Assembly: GCA_001644045.1 (NCBI GenBank)
Contig: LUUF01000013.1
Coordinates: 1-35,978 of the forward strand
Source of the DNA: Methylomonas methanica
GTDB lineage: Bacteria; Pseudomonadota; Gammaproteobacteria; Methylococcales; Methylomonadaceae
Reading direction: 5' to 3'
DNA: 35,978 nucleotides
The position numbers and the translations under genes are program-made. Below the pieces are notes generated by a model, which had not been told where the DNA came from, made no database searches, and was given only the letters and a program-made list of their open reading frames with translations. Below, one piece after another: positions 7,890 through 15,374 of the stretch; within the stretch, counting starts at the first letter, position 1; each line of letters starts with the position of its first letter.

Positions 7890-8045
7890 TTAAGCGGACG
7901 GACGTTTGATCAAGAGCCGAATCCAAAACCACGTCTCGAAGCCTGCGCCAACGATGAAGGCCGTGTTACCAACACCGGAATAGCCGGCCAGATAACAAGC
8001 CACGGCTACCGCTAAAATCATTACGGTGATGATGTGATGTTTCAT
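7890..8045 (-). CDS. 51-residue small membrane protein
   Basis: A short gene between the PAP2 and DUF6624 genes. ATG 8043-8045 is preceded by AGGAGAACGGGAAT, a strong ribosome binding site, and TAA 7890-7892 ends it. The peptide starts MKHHIITVMILAVAVACYLA, continues GYSGVGNTAFIVGAGFETWF, and ends with a basic WIRLLIKRPSA tail. It contains one clear and one weaker hydrophobic helix, so it is probably an inner-membrane peptide. I know no family for it. The good start site and the basic cytoplasmic-type tail argue that it is real. The 112 bp that follow, down to the DUF6624 start, hold no gene that I can support. Confidence 0.6.
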   Translation of the reverse strand: MKHHIITVMILAVAVACYLAGYSGVGNTAFIVGAGFETWFWIRLLIKRPSA

Positions 8046-8083
8046 ATTCCCGTTCTCCTAAGCATTACACATCTACAGTATTT

Positions 8084-8671
8084 TCATCTTAGCCGACTCA
8101 TAACGGCCTTATTGGCAAGCAAGCCGCCGACTATCCCACAGACATAACCCGCCAACACATCAGCCGGAAAGTGGGCTCCCACATTGATTCGCGATAGGCC
8201 TACCTATAGCGTCATAACGGCTAACAACAACCGATCGCGAATTGTTAATAACGGCCAAAACATCGTCATGATCAGCATCGCAAACGCAGAATGACCACTG
8301 GGGAAACTGTGTCTTGATTCCGGCAGAGCCAAAACGGTAACACGTCCTGAGGGCAGCACGGCACTAGGTCTAGGCATGTCGAACCCGATCTTCAACAGTG
8401 CCACAGTTCCCGCAGTCACCATATAACCGAGCATTAAACGCATTAGCAGCTGTTTCAAGCCTGGCAGCGATGGGAGCCGCTCCGCATTAAACGGAAATAG
8501 TTGCTGAAAGGCGATCGCAAGGAGTATTGCACCAAGTATCCAAGGCATATTTCTGAAGTCACCAACCGCTGTACCAGTCAACATCAACGCATCAATCAAA
8601 GGTCCATGCCAGCCATTGACGGCGTAAAAAATTTCTTGGTTCATACCGAACCAATCATACAAAGCATTCAT
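8084..8671 (-). pseudogene. PAP2-family phosphatase interrupted by an in-frame amber codon
   Basis: The first 155 codons encode a membrane PAP2 (phosphatidic acid phosphatase type 2) protein with motif 1 K94-x6-R101-P102 (KIGFDMPRP) and motif 2 P124-SGH (SFPSGHSAF). A TAG at 8204-8206 then stops the frame. In the same frame the sequence continues VGLSRINVGAHFPADVLAGY, which is exactly motif 3 (SR-x5-H-x3-D) with the catalytic His and Asp. It runs on to a TGA at 8084-8086, giving 195 sense codons around one stop. No other lesion is seen. Without motif 3 the product cannot be an active phosphatase. The start is three bases after the GNAT gene's stop, so the two are coupled. Confidence 0.85.
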
Positions 8672-8674
8672 GAT

Positions 8675-9148
8675 TTATTCGCTTAAAAGTTCAATGGCCG
8701 GGATCGGCAAATGGTAGACATAAAACTGTTCGTCGCGCGTCCAGCCTGTTGTTCGATAAAGCCCCTGCGCCTCGGTGTTGATTACTGCCGTTGACAAGGT
8801 CAGGCGAACAGCGCCCAAGCTGGCCGCATATTCGACTGCCGCAGCTATAAGCCGACCGGCAATGCCTTGCCTACGAAATCCGGCATCGACGAATAGATCG
8901 TTGAGAATGAAGGTTCGAGCCAGCGAGACGGACGAAAAGCTGGGGTATAGCTGGACAAAGCCGGTGGTTCTATTGTCCTTCTCGGCCAGGAACAGTACCG
9001 ATTCGCCGTGTTCGAATCGATCCCGCAAAAATGATTTCGCCGCATTCGGATCGCTGGGTTTACCGTAAAACCGACGGTAACTGTCGAATAACGGCATGAG
9101 TGCTTCCAGGTCGGACAGCGTAGCTTGGCGAACTGCAAATGGCTTCAT
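8675..9148 (-). CDS. GNAT family N-acetyltransferase
   Basis: A 157-residue acetyltransferase. FAVRQATLSDLEALMPLFDSY opens the fold. LNDLFVDAGFRRQGIAGRLI contains the acetyl-CoA pyrophosphate-binding R/Q-x-x-G-x-A/G motif. The end has LGAVRLTLSTAVINTEAQGLY and RTTGWTRDEQFYVYHLPI, the usual beta-4/5 and C-terminal Y/W region. The acceptor is unknown. I chose ATG 9148 because it is preceded by GAGAG at suitable spacing; a TTG at 9163 would add five residues. It lies three bases before the interrupted PAP2 gene and 24 bp after the PaiB-like gene. Confidence 0.9.
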   Translation of the reverse strand: MKPFAVRQATLSDLEALMPLFDSYRRFYGKPSDPNAAKSFLRDRFEHGESVLFLAEKDNRTTGFVQLYPSFSSVSLARTFILNDLFVDAGFRRQGIAGRLIAAAVEYAASLGAVRLTLSTAVINTEAQGLYRTTGWTRDEQFYVYHLPIPAIELLSE

Positions 9149-9172
9149 GACGACTTCTCTCAATGGTCGGAC

Positions 9173-9802
9173 TCAAGGCTTGGCTGCATCGGCGACTAAA
9201 TTCGCCATGGCCGGCTGGCCGGATTCTCGCAAAGCTTTGATCACGCTATTTTGGTTTTCCGGCGGCTGGTTTTGGCTTACTTTCCACTTGCCTTGCAGCC
9301 GTGACACGCTGATTTCGATACCAATAATCTGTGTGATCAAACGTTCGGTAAAATCAGCCGGGGCGTCCGATACAAACCAGGGCTCGGGGAAACCAGCTTC
9401 GAATGCCTGCGTCATAGCCTCCAATTGCCGGCGAATCCAAACCGAATCGTCGATTGTCCGTAGCGAGCCATAAGCATGCACGGCGGCGTAATTCCAGGTC
9501 GGCACCACCTTGCCGGTTTGTTGTTTGCTCTCATACCAAGATGGCGAAATATAGGCGTTTTCAGTTTGGAACACCGCCAATACTTCGGTTTGCGGATCGA
9601 AATCGGTCCACAGCGGATTCGAGCGGGCGATATGGCCGCGCAAAGTGCCATAAGGCGAACCGTCGTCCGTCAAATGAAGCGGAATGTGGTTGGCGTTGAT
9701 GCCGTCGGCGGATAAGGCGATCAACGTCGCCAGCGGATAATCGCGTATCAATGTCTGCAAGACATCGATGCTGGGTTCTTCGAAATGCTTAGGTATATAC
9801 AT
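9173..9802 (-). CDS. FMN-binding negative transcriptional regulator, PaiB-like
   Basis: A 209-residue protein matching the PaiB/FMN-binding split-barrel family. It starts MYIPKHFEEPSIDVLQTLI, the standard opening. ATLIALSADGINANHIPL and GHIARSNPLW follow (FMN-pocket region), then AYISPSWYESK and VPTWNYAAVHAYG, both highly typical. The end KWKVSQNQPPENQNSVIKAL also fits. Bacillus PaiB was described as a negative regulator of sporulation and protease genes, but these proteins have no classical DNA-binding domain and may act as flavin proteins. It is followed by the GNAT gene 24 bp on; a PaiB next to a GNAT gene resembles the Bacillus paiAB order. Confidence 0.92.
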   Translation of the reverse strand: MYIPKHFEEPSIDVLQTLIRDYPLATLIALSADGINANHIPLHLTDDGSPYGTLRGHIARSNPLWTDFDPQTEVLAVFQTENAYISPSWYESKQQTGKVVPTWNYAAVHAYGSLRTIDDSVWIRRQLEAMTQAFEAGFPEPWFVSDAPADFTERLITQIIGIEISVSRLQGKWKVSQNQPPENQNSVIKALRESGQPAMANLVADAAKP

Positions 9803-9842
9803 GTGTTCTTGCTGGATACTGGCCGCTTAAGTGTTGCTGGCA

Positions 9843-10232
9843 CTAGACATTGATTTGGTAATTCAAGCTCACTTCGTCGCCGTGCATGCCGCGGAATCCC
9901 CAATTGCAGGCGGGACTTTCAACAATGCAGATTTCGATGTCCTGATGAGCGATACCGATCCGCTCTTGGATAGTGTCAAACAGCATACGGATGAGTTTTT
10001 TCTTGGTGGCGGTCTCCCGGCCGGTGATCATGCTGATTTCGATAATTGTGTAAGCATCGGTACGACCGCTGGGCGCGAAAAAATCCTCCTTTGCCATCGG
10101 AAAGAAGCGATGGGCTCTTTTATCCGGCGGAAATTGCAGCGCGTCAACTACGCAATCATGGATCACGTCGGACAGTTGCCGTTTGATGGGGTTGAGGTGG
10201 TCTTTGATGCCGTATATTTTGATTTGTGCCAT
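9843..10232 (-). CDS. Tautomerase-superfamily protein lacking the N-terminal proline
   Basis: A 129-residue protein of the tautomerase family (Tautomerase_3/cis-CaaD-like length). The recognisable parts are a beta-strand start MAQIKIYGIKDHLNP, the helix HDCVVDALQFPPDKRAHRFF, TIIEISMITGRETATKKKLIRMLFDTI, and an NWGFRGMHGDEVSLNYQINV ending. Canonical tautomerases use Pro at position 2 as the catalytic base; here residue 2 is Ala, so the usual chemistry is not available. I believe other members of this subgroup also begin MAQIKIYG, but have not checked. It sits between the DUF1330-like gene (42 bp) and the PaiB gene (40 bp) on the same strand. Confidence 0.8.
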   Translation of the reverse strand: MAQIKIYGIKDHLNPIKRQLSDVIHDCVVDALQFPPDKRAHRFFPMAKEDFFAPSGRTDAYTIIEISMITGRETATKKKLIRMLFDTIQERIGIAHQDIEICIVESPACNWGFRGMHGDEVSLNYQINV

Positions 10233-10274
10233 TTTGATGATCTAACCATTGATATGTTGGACTTTACGATTGCG

Positions 10275-10565
10275 TTACAAACATCCATCCACTAAAACGA
10301 GTTTGCTGGTAGTCGTTTGATGGCGTAATGAAAAAAGCGGTTGCGCTTCGGGGTCTTGAAGAAAGCAGTTAGCTTGTTCTCTTGATGGAAACTCGATGAC
10401 AACAACCCTTTCAGGCGTCCAATCACCCTCTATAACGGTAGGCTGTTCGCCCCGAACCACGTACCTTCCGGAATGTTTTTCTATAACTGCCGGTATTTTC
10501 AAGATGTATTCTCGGAATCGATCAAAATCATGGATCGTTAGATCCAAAATGAGATAAGCATTCAT
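10275..10565 (-). CDS. DUF1330 (dimeric ferredoxin-fold) family protein
   Basis: A 96-residue protein: MNAYLILDLTIHDFDRFREY, followed by HSGRYVVRGEQPTVIEGDW and VVVIEFPSREQANCFLQDPE. This is the standard DUF1330 pattern, a small dimeric alpha/beta-barrel related to ABM proteins, with no proven activity. I choose the internal ATG 10565 because it overlaps the stop of the upstream GATase-like gene by ATGA. A longer open frame (to 10676) runs entirely inside that gene and is not expected to be translated. The four-base overlap indicates translational coupling with the GATase-like protein. Confidence 0.85.
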   Translation of the reverse strand: MNAYLILDLTIHDFDRFREYILKIPAVIEKHSGRYVVRGEQPTVIEGDWTPERVVVIEFPSREQANCFLQDPEAQPLFSLRHQTTTSKLVLVDGCL

Positions 10566-11251
10566 AGATTTGCCACGGCCCTTAAAAACGCCGAAACCAA
10601 AGGGTGCGGCTGTTCCGGCGTGGACCGGGCTTGCGGTACGAACAGCGTACCGATGAAAAATGGATGTCCAGGCCACTCGATCACCCGGATATCACCTTCG
10701 GCATCGGCGCCGGTAATTCGCAACGGGCCTTGTTTCAAAATTTCGATAAACTCGGGGTTGATCCCGAAATTGCAGTAATACTGTTCGGTGGCCGTCAAAG
10801 CACCGTAGATTTCGGCAACCCGCGAATCCGCTTCGAAAGTCAGCGGCAGCGCCCGCCCGGCCAGCGAGCATGCAAGCTGCGTAATGAACAGCGTGGAGGC
10901 ATAGGGATCGTACTCGGCATGCTGCGCATCTTTAAATCCAAGAACATTGCGAGCGTATTCCAAAATCATGTGTTGAAAACCGCCGCAGGTGCCGAAGCAT
11001 GGGATATTGCTTTCTCTGGCATGGCGAATCGCCGCTAGCGTTTTGTCCATGTTTTTGTACGGGCTGCCGGGCGCCACCCAAATGCCGGCATAATGTTCGA
11101 ACAATGCATGATCGATGTCGGCGGTCGAAACCCAGTCGGCGCTAATATCCAACCCGGAAGCCGCCCTGACATGTTCGATGGCGGCGTTGGTCGACAGATG
11201 GGGGGGAAATGTCGGCGTGTATTCGCCAAGCAATGCAATTGATTTGGTCAT
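10562..11251 (-). CDS. CTP-synthase C-terminal-like class I glutamine amidotransferase homologue
   Basis: A 229-residue stand-alone GATase fold like the C-terminal domain of CTP synthase. The oxyanion/first-strand segment WVAPGSPYKNMDK (about 59-70) and the nucleophile elbow PCFGTCGGFQHMILE with C89 are clear. Where CTP synthase has its His-x-Glu dyad (HPE), this protein reads HPFFIGTLFVPQARS: the general base is absent and the sequence is VPQ. This matches a family known in databases as 'CTP synthase C-terminal region-related (seleno)protein', in which some members carry selenocysteine at the Cys position. Here it is an ordinary Cys. It may bind or cleave something other than glutamine. It is coupled to the DUF1330 gene by a four-base overlap. 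Confidence 0.8.
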   Translation of the reverse strand: MTKSIALLGEYTPTFPPHLSTNAAIEHVRAASGLDISADWVSTADIDHALFEHYAGIWVAPGSPYKNMDKTLAAIRHARESNIPCFGTCGGFQHMILEYARNVLGFKDAQHAEYDPYASTLFITQLACSLAGRALPLTFEADSRVAEIYGALTATEQYYCNFGINPEFIEILKQGPLRITGADAEGDIRVIEWPGHPFFIGTLFVPQARSTPEQPHPLVSAFLRAVANL

Positions 11252-11270
11252 GGGCGGGTAAATTCCTTGT

Positions 11271-12119
11271 TTAACTTAACGTTTTGATCGACATACATAT
11301 CGTCGGCGCGGCTCGATACAGGCACGAATAATGGGAAAGTCCGTCCAGTACCGTGATGTTCGAACAGCCAGGCAACGCCGATGCCAAATAATCCGCCATC
11401 GCAACCGGCGACCAGTTGTCTTTCGCGCCGTGCCAAATATGAGTATCGACGCCTATATCGGCCAGCGTCGCTTTCCAGGGCTGCACGTAGGCGATGATGT
11501 CGCGAGCGTAGCCTAGCGAATCGCGCTTGAAACAGCTTTTGAGCGTTCTGGTCATGGTGGTCCGAAACTCCTGGTCGTCCACCAACGCTTGGTCTTCGCT
11601 AGCCGCACTGGAAAATAACATCCGAAGCAACAGAGCGGGAAACCTACTCGCCAGCCATCCTTGCACGCGAGCCAGCCACAGAAATGCCGAAGGATGATTT
11701 TGAGCCAGCCGGAAAACGGCTTTTCCCGCTGCCGCGTCGATGAAGTTGCCGGCATCCAGTGGCGCAGCCGCGGAAACCAAATGCAGGCTGCGGACTTTGC
11801 CGCTCATCGCCCGGCATACTTGCAAGGCAATGAAGGCGCCGATCGAAAAGCCGATAAAATCTACGGGGTTAGCGCCAACCTTCTTGGCAATCTCATCGGC
11901 TATGCATTGGTAATAAGCGGCACCTTGCAACCTAGGGGCTATGGTCGAGCGGTCATAACAAATGATGGTCAGCTGATGTTGTTTGCCATGAAGGTCAAAA
12001 ATTTCGCATTCGTCAGGCGAACCCGGCGTGCCGTGAAAATAGATCACCGGCCGGCCGTCGGCCACGCCGAATTGGCTAAATGCTATTGATGGCATATTGG
12101 CGGCATCCTGTGTTTCCAA
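11271..12119 (-). CDS. Alpha/beta hydrolase
   Basis: A 282-residue hydrolase. YFHGTPGSP (27-35) forms the oxyanion-hole region, FIGFSIGAF places the nucleophile at S92, and WHGAKDNWSP (D234) and LDGLSHYSC (H263) are the expected acid and base. The residues after the catalytic His are short and rich in Cys/Met, so the last helix is weaker than usual, but no frameshift is obvious. The start is uncertain: ATG 12119 lies inside the end of the amidase gene (37-base overlap), while ATG 12095 shortens the overlap to 13. The gene follows the amidase in the lspA-amidase-hydrolase series and precedes the GATase-like gene by 19 bp. Confidence 0.8.
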   Translation of the reverse strand: METQDAANMPSIAFSQFGVADGRPVIYFHGTPGSPDECEIFDLHGKQHQLTIICYDRSTIAPRLQGAAYYQCIADEIAKKVGANPVDFIGFSIGAFIALQVCRAMSGKVRSLHLVSAAAPLDAGNFIDAAAGKAVFRLAQNHPSAFLWLARVQGWLASRFPALLLRMLFSSAASEDQALVDDQEFRTTMTRTLKSCFKRDSLGYARDIIAYVQPWKATLADIGVDTHIWHGAKDNWSPVAMADYLASALPGCSNITVLDGLSHYSCLYRAAPTICMSIKTLS

Positions 12120-13573
12120 GGCTCGGCTTGTTGGAGTTGGGCGGCCAGTTGCAACAATAGCCGGTCGTTACCTGTTGCGGCCATGAACTGCGCGCCATGC
12201 GGCAAGCCGTCGTCGCTCCAATACAGCGGCACCGACATGGCCGGTTGGCCGGTGATGTTGGCAAGCGGGGTGAACGGCGTTTGCTGCACGGCTTTGCTGA
12301 TGATCGCATCCAGCAAGCGGGCGCAGAATAGCTTGTCGGCCAATCCGGTCGCCAGCAATCCGCGCATCAGCCATTGTTCCAAAACAGTGGGATCGAGCGC
12401 GTCAGACGCCAATGGTGGCGTGGCGACCGTCGGCGTCAGGATCACGTCGTAGCGGCTATGAAAATCCGCCAATCGCTCGCCAATCCGCTGCCAGACAGCC
12501 AGCGCCTGCTGCACTTGATCGTCGCTAACGCCTTTGCCGATGCCGGCCATCAGCCGGGTATTCAACTCGATGGCTAGCCGAGGCTCGGTCAGCTCCAGCC
12601 ACTGCGCCATGTTGGCGACATCCCGCGCGGTATAGTAAAAAATCACGGTCAGAAAGGCGCGCATCAATTCGCGGCCGTCGAAATTCCAGGCCGCTTCCTC
12701 CACATCGTGGCCGAGCGCCTCGCAATGTTTGGCGGCTTTGGCCGCGGCAGAGAGACAGTCGCGGTGTATCGGCGTCTCGACAGGCGCCTGGTTGATCAGC
12801 GCAATTTTCAGCCGTTTCGGTGGCATCGTGGTGGCGTGTAGGTAGGATGTGAGAGCCGGGTTGGCCGCAACCTGATCGGTGTTGCCGGCCACCCAATCCA
12901 GATAGGCGGCGCTGTCGCGTACACTAACCGTGCAGACATGGCTGACCACCGCACCACCCCAAGCCTTCGATAAATCTTCGAAGCGGTTCAAACCTCGGGA
13001 CGGTTTGAAACCGAAGATGCCGCAATAGGACGCCGGCAATCTGATTGAACCGCCGCCGTCGCTGGCATAGGCCATCGGCACGATGCGGGCCGCCACGGCT
13101 GCGGCACTGCCGCCGCTGGAGCCTCCCGAATTAAGGCTTAAATCCCAGGGGTTGAAGGTGCTACCGAACACGGCGTTGTTGGCCAGCGCCGATGCGCCGA
13201 GCTCGGAAGTATTGGTCTTGCCGAAGGTAATTAAACCGGAGTCATTGAGTCGGGCGGCCATCTCGCTATCGGCGGCGGGACAGTAATCCTTCATCGCCAC
13301 GCTGCCGTTCGACATCGGGACGCCTGCGAAACGCAGCATCAGATCCTTGACCACAAACGGCACGCCGGTAAACGGGCCACGTGTACCGAGGTTTTTCACC
13401 AAAGATTCGGCCAGTTCGTCCATCGGCGTGACGACGGCATTCAGCAGAGGATTGAACTCAGCTAATCGTGTCTGAGCGGCCTTCAGCAACTCCCCTGCCG
13501 AAACTTCGCCGGATTGCACCAGCTGCGCCAAGCCCAAAGCGTCGTATTGGGGATATTCGCTGAATGGATTCAT
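12083..13573 (-). CDS. Amidase (amidase-signature family)
   Basis: A 496-residue amidase-signature enzyme. The Ser-cisSer-Lys triad is visible: K76 in GVPFVVKDLML, the Gly/Ser-rich loop SGGSSGGSAAAVAARIVPMA (cis-Ser near S152) and the nucleophile S176 in SDGGGSIRLPAS. CGIFGFKPSRG follows. The C-terminal half keeps the family layout (DVILTPTVATPPLA, FTPLANITGQPAMSVPLYWS and DGLPHGAQFMA). It would hydrolyse a carboxamide; GatA function is unlikely without gatB/gatC nearby. It starts inside the end of lspA (13570-13573 overlap, ATGA) and runs into the following hydrolase gene, so the three are probably one operon. Confidence 0.92.
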   Translation of the reverse strand: MNPFSEYPQYDALGLAQLVQSGEVSAGELLKAAQTRLAEFNPLLNAVVTPMDELAESLVKNLGTRGPFTGVPFVVKDLMLRFAGVPMSNGSVAMKDYCPAADSEMAARLNDSGLITFGKTNTSELGASALANNAVFGSTFNPWDLSLNSGGSSGGSAAAVAARIVPMAYASDGGGSIRLPASYCGIFGFKPSRGLNRFEDLSKAWGGAVVSHVCTVSVRDSAAYLDWVAGNTDQVAANPALTSYLHATTMPPKRLKIALINQAPVETPIHRDCLSAAAKAAKHCEALGHDVEEAAWNFDGRELMRAFLTVIFYYTARDVANMAQWLELTEPRLAIELNTRLMAGIGKGVSDDQVQQALAVWQRIGERLADFHSRYDVILTPTVATPPLASDALDPTVLEQWLMRGLLATGLADKLFCARLLDAIISKAVQQTPFTPLANITGQPAMSVPLYWSDDGLPHGAQFMAATGNDRLLLQLAAQLQQAEPWKHRMPPICHQ

Positions 13574-14070
13574 CGCTCAGACAACCGTTTGTTAGCGCGG
13601 GGCATGCCAGTAAGCAACATCAAGGCGCCAACGACTACGACCACATCGGCCAGGTTGAACACGCCGGTGCGGATTGGCCCGATGCCGATATTGATAAAAT
13701 CCACCACATAGCCGCCGTATATCAATCTATCGATCAGATTGCCCAAGCCACCCGCCAACAACAGCGTGTATGCCAGTATCGAGGACGGCGAGGCTGATTT
13801 GGAAAACAGGATGTAACCCAGCAAAAAAACTAACATTCCGGCTACGCCAAGCGAGAATAAGCCGTCGCGCAAATTTTCCGGAAACGACGATCCCAGACCC
13901 AAAAATGCGCCATGGTTATGGGCCACCTGCAAGCGTACCGTGTCGCCCCAAAACGACCAAACGTCGGTTTCGGACAATAACGATTGGGCAACTGATTTAC
14001 TGGCCTGGTCGCAGCCGACGCAAGAAATCAGCACGATAACGGTCAAGACAATACGTTTGGCTAGGTTCAT
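13570..14070 (-). CDS. lspA: Signal peptidase II (prolipoprotein signal peptidase) homologue
   Basis: A 166-residue four-helix membrane aspartyl protease of the LspA family, which removes the signal peptide of lipoproteins after diacylglyceryl transfer. The signatures are present: GCDQASKSVA (18-27), VAHNHGAFLGLG, GGLGNLIDRLIYGGYVVDFI with D124, and FNLADVVVVVG with D142, these two being the catalytic aspartates. It is not next to ileS or fkpB, the usual neighbours, but in front of an amidase gene with a four-base overlap. It is therefore probably an accessory copy besides a housekeeping lspA elsewhere. The C terminus is basic (RANKRLSER). The upstream gap to the GFA gene is 16 bp on the same strand. 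Confidence 0.85.
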   Translation of the reverse strand: MNLAKRIVLTVIVLISCVGCDQASKSVAQSLLSETDVWSFWGDTVRLQVAHNHGAFLGLGSSFPENLRDGLFSLGVAGMLVFLLGYILFSKSASPSSILAYTLLLAGGLGNLIDRLIYGGYVVDFINIGIGPIRTGVFNLADVVVVVGALMLLTGMPRANKRLSER

Positions 14071-14086
14071 TCGCTACTTCCTCATG

Positions 14087-14488
14087 TTAAGTATGTTGTT
14101 TCAGTTCAAGATCGGGATTGACATAATCCCAAGGCTGATGGCTGGCAGCCCAAAACACCGTCTGCGGCTTAAACACAGTCGGGTTATCCAAGGTTGCGGC
14201 ATGAAAAAACAGCATGCCCGGATAACCCGATGATTTCTTTAAAACCGGATTGCCGCAAGTTGGACAAAACCCGCTAGTGACGGTATTGCCGCTATCGGCA
14301 GTCAATTCGTAAAATTTCAGCTCTCCCGAAATAGCCGTGTCCTTTTCCGATGCCACAAACTCGGCCGAATGGCCTGTTCCGGTGATTCTTTGACACTGCC
14401 TGCATTGACATAAAAACGCTAAACGCGGCTCGGTTTGTAATTTATAGCGAATTGCTCCGCACATGCAGCCACCTATAAACTGGCTCAT
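14087..14488 (-). CDS. GFA family zinc protein
   Basis: A second GFA/CENP-V-fold protein, 133 residues, not closely similar to the one at 4796. The zinc cysteines are C8 and C10 (GGCMCGAIRY), C27, C29 and C32 (LCQCRQCQRITG) and C75 and C78 (GFCPTCGNPV). The sequence FVASEKDTAISGELKFYE and the closing ASHQPWDYV are normal for the family. Activity unproven; see the other GFA entry for the family's naming. It precedes lspA by 16 bp, so it may be the first gene of the lspA-amidase unit. Confidence 0.88.
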   Translation of the reverse strand: MSQFIGGCMCGAIRYKLQTEPRLAFLCQCRQCQRITGTGHSAEFVASEKDTAISGELKFYELTADSGNTVTSGFCPTCGNPVLKKSSGYPGMLFFHAATLDNPTVFKPQTVFWAASHQPWDYVNPDLELKQHT

Positions 14489-14609
14489 GCAAATTCCCCT
14501 GGCAATGATTTAATCGCTATGATGATAGTCATTCGGTTGGCGACATGGATAGGTTTGGCGGAAAGTTCGTTGAAGCACTTAACCATGGCTGTCTCGGTGG
14601 CTTGAATGG

Positions 14610-15269
14610 CTAACGGTTGAATCGGGTCATATTAGCAAATTGCTCGAGCAGTTGCGGCAGCTGCGACATATCATCGAATAAAACATAGCCCGCGGTCTGA
14701 TATGAATTGGTCACGCCGGTTTGTGCATAGTAAAGCGGCGTCATACCTGCTGCTATGGCAGCCTCAACCCCCACTTCACTATCTTCAATCACCGCACATT
14801 GACTAGGCATAAAGCCCATCGCATGGGCGGCATATTGGAATAAACCCGGATCGGGTTTCCAAGAACCGATCTCATACGAACTGAATAGATTGTCACCAAA
14901 ATAAGCAGCAAGGCCGCTAACTTCCAAGGCCTGACGGATTTTCGGAAGCGGTCCGCTGGAAGCAATGCATATCGGCGAGTTCAGGGTTGCGAGCATTTCC
15001 AAAACGCCAGGCATGGGTTTCAAATCATGCGCGAAGAGTTCCGTAACACGCTGACGATAGTGCTGTTCAAACGCATCTGGCAGATTTAGGCCAAGACGGT
15101 TTTCAAGGTCAATCAGAATCGAGCTTAGTTTTTGGCCGCGATAGCGCTCGGTCAAGGTCTCCAGTGGATCATGCAATTGCGGAAGCAGATCGAGAAAGGC
15201 TTGATTGCACAGTCCCTCGCTGTCAACCAGCGTGCCGTCCAAATCGAAGATGACACAAATATTGTTCAT
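14610..15269 (-). CDS. HAD-superfamily sugar-phosphatase-like hydrolase
   Basis: A 219-residue HAD subfamily IA phosphatase. Motif I is FDLDGTLVDSEG (nucleophile D9, acid D11), with the C1-cap in residues 15-80. Motif II is ICIASSGP, with the Ser in IASSGP. Motif III is the Lys of GSWKPDPGLF. Motif IV is VIEDSEVGVEAAIAAGM. This arrangement is typical for YieH/beta-phosphoglucomutase-type phosphatases acting on small phosphorylated metabolites in the cytoplasm. It lies 121 bp before the GFA gene and 105 bp after the small metalloprotease-like gene, without overlaps, and probably has its own promoter. Confidence 0.9.
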   Translation of the reverse strand: MNNICVIFDLDGTLVDSEGLCNQAFLDLLPQLHDPLETLTERYRGQKLSSILIDLENRLGLNLPDAFEQHYRQRVTELFAHDLKPMPGVLEMLATLNSPICIASSGPLPKIRQALEVSGLAAYFGDNLFSSYEIGSWKPDPGLFQYAAHAMGFMPSQCAVIEDSEVGVEAAIAAGMTPLYYAQTGVTNSYQTAGYVLFDDMSQLPQLLEQFANMTRFNR

Positions 15270-15374
15270 AGCGAGAAACTTGTTACGCGTCTCAAGCGGA
15301 CCAAAACCGACGATATAGCCGATGTTGGGGGCGGATTGGAAACCGGAAATGGCATAGGCCCATTGACACCATTT

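Noticed and set aside
10232..10275. GTTAGAT directly before the tautomerase gene, as an integron R' site
   Set aside because: No matching RYYYAAC at 50-140 bp with intervening arms.
15270..15374. Possible attC or small gene between the HAD phosphatase and HExxH genes
   Set aside because: No consensus R sites or ribosome binding site; the open frame there is a shadow.
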